The notes beneath the pieces are model-generated. The model worked only from the letters and a program-made list of their open reading frames with translations, was not told where the DNA came from and did no database searches. Shown in pieces: positions 32,980 to 39,638 of a DNA stretch of 64,000 nucleotides (positions within the stretch are counted from its first letter, which is position 1; each line of letters starts with the position of its first letter). Source of the stretch: Nocardioides caeni (lineage in GTDB: Bacteria > Actinomycetota > Actinomycetes > Propionibacteriales > Nocardioidaceae); NCBI RefSeq assembly GCF_004912195.1, contig NZ_STGW01000001.1:333497-397496 (forward strand), given 5' to 3'. The translations under genes were made by a program, and so were the position numbers.

Positions 32980-34068
32980 TCACTCAGCCAGGAAGGCGTC
33001 CATCAGCGGCCAGCTGAGCTCTGCCGCGCGCGGCCCGGCGACGAGGCCGAGGTGGCTGAGTCCGTCGGCCGCCGCATAGCGGGCGCCCGGCACGACGTCG
33101 ACGCCGGCGCGCACGGCCGGTCCGTCGGCGATGTTGTCGGTCTCGCTGCCGATGAAGACCACCCGCGTGCGGATGTCCCCGAGGTGGACCGGTCGGCGTC
33201 GGCTCAGGTGGACGGTGCCGGAGGCCAGCTCGTTGCGGGCCATCAGTCGGGTGTGGATCTGGTGGTAGGCGCGGCCCGGATAGCCCGGCATGTCGCTGAT
33301 GAAGCCGTCGATGGCTGCCGTGCGGGCCAGCGCCTCCTCATCGAGGATGTTGCGCGCGAGGTGGACGGCCTTGGTCAGCTCGCGCTTCGGCGCCATCGCG
33401 CGATAGCTCGCGCGGACGAGGTGGCGCGGCACGCCACCGAGGGCGGCGGTCGGCGCGGTCACCGCTCGGCTGCCGAGCACGCGGTCGGCGAGGATCAGGG
33501 GCTGCACGGCCGGGATCAGGCTGTAGTCGATCGGCGTCCCGAAGGCCGTCAGGGATGCGATCGGCAGGTCGGGGTGGGCGGCGGCCGTGAGGAGGCTGAT
33601 CGTGCCGCCGAGTGACCAGCCGACCAGGTCGACGCCGTCGACGTCATCGGGGTTGCCGTGGTCGTCCAGGACCCGGTGGATCGCGGTGGGCAGGATGTCG
33701 TCCGCCCAGGTCTCGAAGCCCATCGCCCGGTCGGCGAACGTGATCCGGCCGGAGTCGAGGAGATAGGTCGCCCGGCCCGACGCCAGCAGGTGGGCGGCGG
33801 GGCTCTGCTGGGGACGCAGGTCGAAGCACCGGGGGGAGACGGCGAGCGGGGGGACGAGGAGGACCGGCCGTGGCGCGGTCGCCGAGGTGGCCCGGTCGTA
33901 ACGGCTCAGGCGGCGGTGGGGCTCATCGTGCAGGACCGTCGCCGGCAGCCCGTCGTACTGCTCGACTCCGTCGCCGAGCGGCGAGATCGCCCAGGCGTTG
34001 CGGGCGGCCGTGGTCAGCGTGGAGAGGGCGGGGGCAGTGGTCGGCACCGCGCCATGGTGACGACTCAC
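32980..34068 (-). CDS. alpha/beta hydrolase related to PHA synthase/depolymerase
   Basis: 362 residues. RPVLLVPPLAVSPRCFDLRPQQSPAAHLLASGRATYLLD and FETWADDILPTAI resemble the PhaC-type hydrolase region, followed by the nucleophile elbow LVGWSLGGTISLL. PHA synthases carry Cys in this position; here it is Ser, so a lipase/esterase activity is more likely. The acid and His are probably in RTRVVFIGSETDNIA and DGLSHLGL. GTG start. Immediately downstream of, and on the same strand as, the TetR gene; may relate to lipid remodelling. Confidence 0.8.
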   Translation of the reverse strand: MSRHHGAVPTTAPALSTLTTAARNAWAISPLGDGVEQYDGLPATVLHDEPHRRLSRYDRATSATAPRPVLLVPPLAVSPRCFDLRPQQSPAAHLLASGRATYLLDSGRITFADRAMGFETWADDILPTAIHRVLDDHGNPDDVDGVDLVGWSLGGTISLLTAAAHPDLPIASLTAFGTPIDYSLIPAVQPLILADRVLGSRAVTAPTAALGGVPRHLVRASYRAMAPKRELTKAVHLARNILDEEALARTAAIDGFISDMPGYPGRAYHQIHTRLMARNELASGTVHLSRRRPVHLGDIRTRVVFIGSETDNIADGPAVRAGVDVVPGARYAAADGLSHLGLVAGPRAAELSWPLMDAFLAE

Positions 34069-34122
34069 GCGGGGTGGCGTCCACCGAACGTGACCGACCT
34101 GACGGTCGACCGGGGTGGATCG

Positions 34123-34746
34123 TCAGTCGCTCGAGCGCCACTGCATGGCGCCGATGACCATCATCCGGAGCTGGGTCCGGGCAGCTGCGGCGATGCGCTG
34201 CTCGGCGGGGGAGCCGGGGCCGGCGGTGATGAGCCGCTCGGCGGTGCTGACCATCGAGTCGACGATCAGCGACGACAGGACGTGGAGGTCCTTCTCGGAC
34301 CACTGGTCGGTGCCGGGGAGGTGGGCCAGGTCGATCGCGAGCTCACGCTCGGCGGTGCCGATGCCGGCGTTGATCGCTTCGCGGACCGGGGCCGGCCCGG
34401 CGAAGCGCTCGCGGGCGATGAACAGGTAGTGGGCATGGTGCGTGCGCACCTGGTGGACCAGGACGTCCACGGACCCGTCGATGATGGAGGCGAAGTCGGA
34501 GCCTGCCGTCTGCCGGAGCTCACGCAGCAGCGAGCGGAGCGAGTCGAGGGACTCCTCGACCAGCGCCAGACCGAGGTCGTCGATCGAGGGGAAGTGCCGG
34601 TAGAACGCGGTCGGCACGATGCCGACCTCCTTGGCCACCTGACGCAGCGAGAGCGCCACCAGCGCCGATTCCTGCGAGAGGGTCAGTGCGGCGTCGAGGA
34701 TGGCGCGACGGGTGCGCTCCTTCTGCTCGACGCGTGACCCGGTCAT
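34123..34746 (-). CDS. TetR-family regulator of the desaturase operon
   Basis: 207 residues. Helix-turn-helix in TRRAILDAALTLSQ and LSLRQVAKEVGIVPTAFYRHFPSIDDL; the rest is an all-helical ligand-binding domain. It is divergent from the ferredoxin-reductase/desaturase operon, and two palindromes with the same core lie in the space between, one next to each gene, so it probably represses itself and the operon in response to an acyl ligand. Start taken at MTGSRVEQ; MGYM and MCTD starts 9 and 27 bases upstream are possible. Confidence 0.9.
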   Translation of the reverse strand: MTGSRVEQKERTRRAILDAALTLSQESALVALSLRQVAKEVGIVPTAFYRHFPSIDDLGLALVEESLDSLRSLLRELRQTAGSDFASIIDGSVDVLVHQVRTHHAHYLFIARERFAGPAPVREAINAGIGTAERELAIDLAHLPGTDQWSEKDLHVLSSLIVDSMVSTAERLITAGPGSPAEQRIAAAARTQLRMMVIGAMQWRSSD

Positions 34747-34763
34747 GTACCCCATCCTACCGT

Positions 34764-34783
34764 CAGTGCACATGTGTGCACTG
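34764..34783. promoter_or_regulatory. TetR operator 1 (own promoter)
   Basis: CAGTGCACATGTGTGCACTG, a perfect 9-bp inverted repeat with a 2-base centre, 17 bases before the regulator start. Core GTGyACr-nn-yGTrCAC is shared with operator 2. Confidence 0.7.
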
Positions 34784-34832
34784 TCACGGCCTCCGGTCGT
34801 TGACCTGGCTGGGGGCGGCGCGTCAGAGTTTC

Positions 34833-34850
34833 GGTGTACGACCGTACACC
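34833..34850. promoter_or_regulatory. TetR operator 2 (desaturase operon promoter)
   Basis: GGTGTACGACCGTACACC, a perfect 8-bp inverted repeat with a 2-base centre. It lies just after a likely promoter (TTGACC at 34800, CAGAGT at 34824, spacer 18), where binding would block initiation, and 25 bases before the ferredoxin-reductase start. Confidence 0.7.
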
Positions 34851-34875
34851 CAAATCTTCCACCGAAGGAGGCGCG

Positions 34876-36054
34876 ATGTCCGCGCTCATCTCCGATCCGG
34901 CGGCCGTCCCCACCCGCCCCTCGCCGGCCCGCACCGGCGGCCTGCTCGGCCCGCTGCTGCGCTCGAAGCTCGTGACCGCGCTCGCCAGCCCCCATGGTGT
35001 CGACACCTACCTCGAGCGGTTCAACCCGATGTGGGCCGCCCACGAGGTCCGCGCCCGGATCGTCTCCGTCCACCGCGAGACCGACGGCGACGCGCCGGTC
35101 GCGACACTGACGCTGCAGCCCACCTCGACCTGGCGCGGGCACCGCGCCGGCCAGCACGTCCTCGTCGGCGTCGAGATCCCCGGGATCGCGAAGCGGTTCA
35201 CCCGCGCGTTCTCGATCTCGTCCGCCGCCTCGGGCCGGGGGGAGCGGTTCACGCTCACCATCCGGGCTCACGACGAGGGCCAGGTGTCGTCGTACCTCGT
35301 CCGTCAGGCGCAGGCCGGCCAGATCCTGCACCTGTCCCAGGCGCAGGGCGAGTTCACCCTCGTCGAGAGCCCGGCCACGCCGACGATCAGCCGGCTGGTG
35401 TTCATCACCGGCGGCTCGGGCATCACGCCCGCGATGTCGATGGTCCGCACCCTCCTGCGGGACGGGTACGACGGGCACGCCGGCCGCAAGGTCACGTTCC
35501 TGCACTTCGCGCGCAGCGCCGAGGACCAGATCTTCGCAACTGAGCTGGCCGAGATCGCCGCCGCCGACAACGGCGTCGACGTGCACCTGCGCCACGGCGA
35601 CCAGGTGTTCAGCGAGTTCGAGCTGCGTCGCCTCGTGCCGGACTACAAGGAGACCGACACCTGGCTCTGCGGCCCGCCCGGTCTCGTGGAGCTCGTCAAG
35701 ACGGCGTACGGCGACTCGACCCGCCTGCGCATGGAGTTCTTCAAGCCCGCTGTCGCCCGGGCCGCGGTTTCGACAGGCTCAACCACCGACGCTCCGGTCA
35801 TCGAGGGAGACATCTCCTTCACCCGCTCCGGCAAGACCGCCGCTGCGTCCGGCGCCAGCCTGCTCGAGCAGGCCGAGGAGCTCGGACTGAAGCCGGAGTT
35901 CGGCTGCCGCATGGGCATCTGCTTCTCCTGCACGCGCACCAAGACCGCGGGCACCGTCCGCAACATCCTGACCGGCGAGGAGTCCGCGGTGCCGGACGAG
36001 GAGGTCCGCATCTGCGTGACCGCCGCCGCCGGTGACTGCCACATCGACCTGTGA
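34876..36054 (+). CDS. ferredoxin-fused oxidoreductase, electron donor for desaturase
   Basis: 392 residues: FAD domain with RFTRAFSISSA, NAD(P)H domain LVFITGGSGITPAMSMVRTLL and WLCGPPGLVELVK, and a C-terminal plant-type [2Fe-2S] domain FGCRMGICFSCTRTKTAGTVRN with the last Cys in RICVTAAAGDCHIDL. This is the Rv3230c-like reductase that feeds electrons to the DesA3-type desaturase encoded next. AAGGAGG five bases before the ATG. A REP-like segment at 35766 lies in frame in the linker before the ferredoxin domain (AVSTGSTTDAP). Confidence 0.95.
   Translation: MSALISDPAAVPTRPSPARTGGLLGPLLRSKLVTALASPHGVDTYLERFNPMWAAHEVRARIVSVHRETDGDAPVATLTLQPTSTWRGHRAGQHVLVGVEIPGIAKRFTRAFSISSAASGRGERFTLTIRAHDEGQVSSYLVRQAQAGQILHLSQAQGEFTLVESPATPTISRLVFITGGSGITPAMSMVRTLLRDGYDGHAGRKVTFLHFARSAEDQIFATELAEIAAADNGVDVHLRHGDQVFSEFELRRLVPDYKETDTWLCGPPGLVELVKTAYGDSTRLRMEFFKPAVARAAVSTGSTTDAPVIEGDISFTRSGKTAAASGASLLEQAEELGLKPEFGCRMGICFSCTRTKTAGTVRNILTGEESAVPDEEVRICVTAAAGDCHIDL
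35766..35787. repeat. REP-like sequence inside coding region
   Basis: Contains GGTTTCGACAGGCTCAACC, a REP-type motif, translated in frame as part of the linker between the NAD and ferredoxin domains. Related to the copies at 36052 and 7301. Confidence 0.5.
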
Positions 36055-36087
36055 GGTCTCGAGGCTCGCTGTGCTCGCACCTCAACC
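36052..36087. repeat. REP-like palindrome between reductase and desaturase genes
   Basis: TGAGGTCTCGAGGCTCGC then CTCGCACCTCAACC: outer arms TGAGGT/ACCTCA. It begins exactly with the TGA stop of the reductase gene and fills most of the space before the desaturase ribosome site. Confidence 0.5.
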
Positions 36088-36109
36088 ACCGAAGTCAAAG
36101 GAGCTGATC

Positions 36110-37267
36110 ATGACTGAACTGCTGGACCAGCCGGCCGCTCCGGCCGCCGATGAGAAGTACCACGGCCTGACCCACGACGAGATCGACCAGCTCGGTGCCG
36201 AGCTGGACGCCCTGCGCCTGCGCATCCTCGCGGACCTCGGCGAGCCCGACGCGGAGTACCTGCGCAAGGTCGTCAAGGCCCAGCGCAGCTTCGAGATCGC
36301 CGGCCGCGCGCTGTTCTACCTGCCCGTCATCGGCTGGGTGCCGGCCGTCGCCGCCCTCTCCGTGTCGAAGATCCTCGACAACATGGAGATCGGCCACAAC
36401 GTGATGCACGGCCAGTACGACTGGATGGGAGACCCGTCGTTCAACTCCCGGATGTTCGACTGGGACACGATGGCGCCGGCCGAGAACTGGAAGTACGGCC
36501 ACAACTACATGCACCACACCTACACCAACGTGGTCGGCAAGGACCGCGACGTGGGCTACGGCATCCTGCGCATGGACCCGGAGCAGAAGTGGAACCCCTA
36601 CTACCTGGGCAACCCGCTGTGGGCCTTCCTGCTGATGACCTTCTTCGAGTGGGGCGTCGCGCTCCACGACCTGGAGGCAGAGGAGGTCTTCGCGGGTCGC
36701 CGCCCCATGTTCGGCGGCGAGAACGCGCCGATCTGGCGCCGTATCCGCAAGAAGATGGGCAAGCAGGTCCTCAAGGACTACGTGCTCTTCCCGGCGTTGA
36801 CCGGCCCGCTGTTCCTCAGCACCCTGGCCGGCAACGCGGTCGCCAACCTGGTCCGCAACGTCTGGACCTTCAACATCATCTTCTGCGGCCACTTCCCTGC
36901 CGGCGTCGCGTCCTTCTCGGTCGAGGAGACCGAGAACGAGTCGCGTGGCCAGTGGTACCTCCGCCAGATGCTCGGCTCGGCCAACATCACCGGAAGCAAG
37001 CTGATGCACGTGATGAGCGGCAACCTGTCGCACCAGATCGAGCACCACCTCTTCCCCGACATCCCGGCCCGTCGCTACCCGGAGATGGCCGTCGAGGTCC
37101 AGGAGATCTGCGAGCGCTACGGCCTGCCCTACAACAAGGGCCCGCTGCACAAGCAGCTCTTCAGCGTCTTCGCGAAGATCGTCCGGCTCTCCTTCCCGGG
37201 CGGCTCCCAGAAGGAGGCCCCGGTCCGCGGCCCACAGGCCGTGACCGAGGACTCGTTGGCAGCCTGA
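36110..37267 (+). CDS. membrane-bound acyl-CoA/fatty-acid desaturase (DesA3-like)
   Basis: 385 residues. The three His boxes for the di-iron site are present: GHNVMHGQYD, HNYMHHTYTN and HQIEHHLFPD. Hydrophobic segments near residues 70-95 and 230-260 span the membrane. It introduces a double bond in an acyl chain (delta-9 in the mycobacterial homologue) using O2 and electrons from the preceding reductase. AAAGGAG eight bases before the ATG. The TetR operator at 34833 should control it. Confidence 0.95.
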   Translation: MTELLDQPAAPAADEKYHGLTHDEIDQLGAELDALRLRILADLGEPDAEYLRKVVKAQRSFEIAGRALFYLPVIGWVPAVAALSVSKILDNMEIGHNVMHGQYDWMGDPSFNSRMFDWDTMAPAENWKYGHNYMHHTYTNVVGKDRDVGYGILRMDPEQKWNPYYLGNPLWAFLLMTFFEWGVALHDLEAEEVFAGRRPMFGGENAPIWRRIRKKMGKQVLKDYVLFPALTGPLFLSTLAGNAVANLVRNVWTFNIIFCGHFPAGVASFSVEETENESRGQWYLRQMLGSANITGSKLMHVMSGNLSHQIEHHLFPDIPARRYPEMAVEVQEICERYGLPYNKGPLHKQLFSVFAKIVRLSFPGGSQKEAPVRGPQAVTEDSLAA

Positions 37268-37292
37268 GCACTGACACGGGAGACTGTCCGGC

Positions 37293-37538
37293 ATGAGTGG
37301 ACGTGACGAGCTGAGCAGGGCCGAGATCGCCAAGGACGCCATGCAGGCGGGCGCCGAGGCGGCTGCGAGCACGGTCGGCGAGGTGGCGAGCATCGTCACC
37401 AAGGCCGTCGGTGACGTCGCGGCCGCCGTCGGCGGCTTCGCGACCGAGATCTTCGAGATCCGGGACTCCTCGCGACGTGCCCTCGCCGAGCACACCGGCG
37501 CCCCGGAGGTCGAGGAGCCCGGCGACACCGTCGACTGA
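37293..37538 (+). CDS. small Ala-rich helical protein
   Basis: 81 residues beginning MSGRDELSRAEIAKDAMQAG and rich in Ala, Val and Glu; predicted to be an amphipathic helix over about residues 10-55, with an acidic C-terminal end. No family recognised. It is 25 bases past the desaturase and may be part of that operon. Confidence 0.6.
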   Translation: MSGRDELSRAEIAKDAMQAGAEAAASTVGEVASIVTKAVGDVAAAVGGFATEIFEIRDSSRRALAEHTGAPEVEEPGDTVD

Positions 37539-37583
37539 CGTCGGGCAGACCGCCGAGTGACCGGAGTCGGGGCCGGATCCGGG

Positions 37584-38201
37584 TCAGTCGAAGGCGAGCC
37601 GGAAGTCGAGCATGCGGAAAGAGCCCAGCTGACGTGCTTTCCGCAGGAAGGCGAGCGGGCCGTCCGCGGCGAAGTCCCACCGGCCACGGCAGGGCAGGGC
37701 GCGGGCGTTGCCCTTCATCGTCACGTCGGCGATGTCGGGGTGCTCGGCGATGCCGGGCTGCTCGACGAGTCCGGTGAACGGCACCCGCACGGCGGCCCGG
37801 GAGACATCGGTGAAGTGCGCCTCGACGATCGGCCGCCGCTCGATGGACGCGGTCCAGTCGGTGGAGGTCACCGGACCGCGATAGCTGCTCTCGCGGTCGA
37901 AGTCGCACAGCTCCTTGGGGATCGCCCACAGCTCGCGGCCGCCGGCCATCGAGTCGGCCGAGTCGACCCAGATGTCGGTGATCGTGACGGCGCCCTTGCC
38001 GGCGCGGTTGGTCGTGGTCCGGGCGACGAGGAGCTCGTGATAGGTCAGCGGACTCGGGTCCTCGTAGGACACCAGCGCGACGCCGTACGACCCGGCCGGG
38101 TGACGGTCGTCGGCCGCCTCCCGCAGGCGGAAGGCGCTCAGCCAGAGCGAGCCATGCATCCGCCAGGGCGCCGGGGGATAGGTGGGAGGCTGCTCGGTCA
38201 T
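37584..38201 (-). CDS. acetoacetate-decarboxylase-like protein
   Basis: 205 residues with the ADC-like beta-rich fold: YPPAPWRMHGSLWLSAFRL, YHELLVARTT, VTITDIWVDSADSMAGGRELWAIPKEL. The Lys in IPKEL corresponds to the region of the Schiff-base Lys of acetoacetate decarboxylases, but activity cannot be assumed because many relatives act on other substrates. ATGA overlap with the preceding gene couples the two. Confidence 0.75.
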   Translation of the reverse strand: MTEQPPTYPPAPWRMHGSLWLSAFRLREAADDRHPAGSYGVALVSYEDPSPLTYHELLVARTTTNRAGKGAVTITDIWVDSADSMAGGRELWAIPKELCDFDRESSYRGPVTSTDWTASIERRPIVEAHFTDVSRAAVRVPFTGLVEQPGIAEHPDIADVTMKGNARALPCRGRWDFAADGPLAFLRKARQLGSFRMLDFRLAFD

Positions 38202-38884
38202 CGCTCGTCCTCCGTGGTCGAGTCCTCGTCGAGGAGCAGGTGCGCGGTGTGCTCGAGCTCGGCCTCCATGGCCGCCGGCAGGGAGTCGGTGAGCTCGGCG
38301 GCGATGGGGCTCTCGGCGCGCGGCGCCAGACTGGCGGCTGCGCGCTCGATCGCCGCGGCGACGTCGATGATCGTCGCGTCCTGGACGTAGGGCTGCTCGA
38401 GCTCGCGTGCGACGTACTTCGCGACGAAGCGCCGCAGCTCGCCCTCGACCCCGGCAGCGCGGCTGGTCAGCGAGGCCAGCAGGCCCTGGGCGCGAAGGTC
38501 GCAGGTCACCTGGGCCGGCGTCGGCGCCGCGACCTCGAGCACGATGGCCAGGTCGGTGCGGCCGTGCGCGGTGATGACGAGCGGCACGACGATGTCGGCC
38601 TCGAAGCGCTGGCGGTCCATCGCGAGGTCGAGGAGGAACTCCAGCGCCACGGGCAGGTCGATGTGGAAGACGAGCGGGTCGGCGCCCGAGCGCTCGCCGG
38701 TCGCCGTGCCGATGTGTCCGCGGGCCTTGACCTTCGCGACGCGGCCGGGGCCGACGCCGAGGGGGCCGACCTCGATGGGGCGTCCCGCCAGGACGTTGAC
38801 GCCGGCCACCACCCGCTCGGCCGTCACGGCGGCGGCGAAGAACCGCTCGCCCCACGCGGCGTAGTCGATGAGTTCGTCGTTCAC
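38198..38884 (-). CDS. conserved hypothetical protein
   Basis: 228 residues from a GTG with TAGGCT 7 bases upstream. A central beta-rich part (HIGTATGERSGADPLVFHIDLPVALEFLLDL) is followed by helices; the last 40 residues are acidic. No signal peptide, no membrane segment, and no recognised family. Translationally coupled to the decarboxylase-like gene, so a shared pathway is likely. Confidence 0.7.
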   Translation of the reverse strand: MNDELIDYAAWGERFFAAAVTAERVVAGVNVLAGRPIEVGPLGVGPGRVAKVKARGHIGTATGERSGADPLVFHIDLPVALEFLLDLAMDRQRFEADIVVPLVITAHGRTDLAIVLEVAAPTPAQVTCDLRAQGLLASLTSRAAGVEGELRRFVAKYVARELEQPYVQDATIIDVAAAIERAAASLAPRAESPIAAELTDSLPAAMEAELEHTAHLLLDEDSTTEDER

Positions 38885-38891
38885 GCCTCGG

Positions 38892-38897
38892 AGCCTA
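38892..38897 (-). promoter_or_regulatory. -10 box of hypothetical/decarboxylase operon
   Basis: TAGGCT on the minus strand, 7 bases before the GTG at 38884. Confidence 0.45.
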
Positions 38898-38914
38898 GTG
38901 CTCCCGGAGGCGAC

Positions 38915-39559
38915 TCAACCTCGCGCGCGCCCCTCGGGGCCGGTGGCCAGGCCGCGGACGGTGAGGGCGAGGGTCTGGTCGATGGCCCGGTCGCGGTCGG
39001 CCTCGGAGATGCCCTTGAGTGGCCCGTCGATCAGCAGCAGGGCCAGCCCGTGCACGGCCGACCACGGTCCGGCCTCGGCTCCCGGACGGTGCTCCGCGTC
39101 GAGCCAGCCCACCTCGACCAGTTCGTCGAGGATCGTGCCGAGCAGGGCATAGGGTCCGGGATCCTCCTCGGGCATTCCGTCCGGCTCGGCCTGGTTGAGG
39201 CGCCCACCGAAGCAGACCGAGAAGATGCCGGGCTCGGCGAGCGCGAAGCCGAGATAGCCGCGTCCGGTCGATTCCAGGCGGGCGAGGGCGCGGTCGACCG
39301 GATCGCCGTCCTCGGGTACGGCACCGAGGTAGCCCGCCATCGCCGCGACCATGCCGTCCATCGCGAGGTCCCGAGCGGCATGGGCCAGCTCCGCCTGGTT
39401 CTCGAAGTGCCGGTAGGCGGCCGTGGGCGTCACGCCGACCTCGCGGGCGGCGCCGCGGATCGTGATCGCCTCGGGGCCGCCGGTGGCGGCGAGGGAGGCG
39501 GCAGCGCGGACGAGGGCATTGCGCAGGTCACCGTGGTGGTAGCTGGTCCGCGTGGTCAC
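38915..39559 (-). CDS. TetR-family regulator of the MMPL pump
   Basis: 214 residues from the GTG giving a TTRTSYHHGDLRNALVRAA start, which is the typical opening of this TetR subgroup. HTH: ITIRGAAREVGVTPTAAYRHFENQAEL. Ligand domain is of the WHG-containing type. Divergent from the MMPL transporter; tandem operators sit between. An ATG 30 bases earlier is possible but would lie closer to the operators. Confidence 0.9.
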   Translation of the reverse strand: MTTRTSYHHGDLRNALVRAAASLAATGGPEAITIRGAAREVGVTPTAAYRHFENQAELAHAARDLAMDGMVAAMAGYLGAVPEDGDPVDRALARLESTGRGYLGFALAEPGIFSVCFGGRLNQAEPDGMPEEDPGPYALLGTILDELVEVGWLDAEHRPGAEAGPWSAVHGLALLLIDGPLKGISEADRDRAIDQTLALTVRGLATGPEGRARG

Positions 39560-39595
39560 GGCTACATGTTGACACCCGACCACATCCATGCCAAG

Positions 39596-39624
39596 TTAAC
39601 GCCAGTAAAGTTAATGGGCGTAAA
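39596..39624. promoter_or_regulatory. tandem TetR operators for MMPL divergon
   Basis: TTAACGCCAGTAAA and TTAATGGGCGTAAA, two 14-bp near-palindromes of form TTAAy-N4-GTAAA, separated by one G. This AT-rich patch is 14 bases before the transporter start and 36 before the regulator start, so one binding region could close both. Confidence 0.65.
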
Positions 39625-39638
39625 CATGGAGGGACCGC

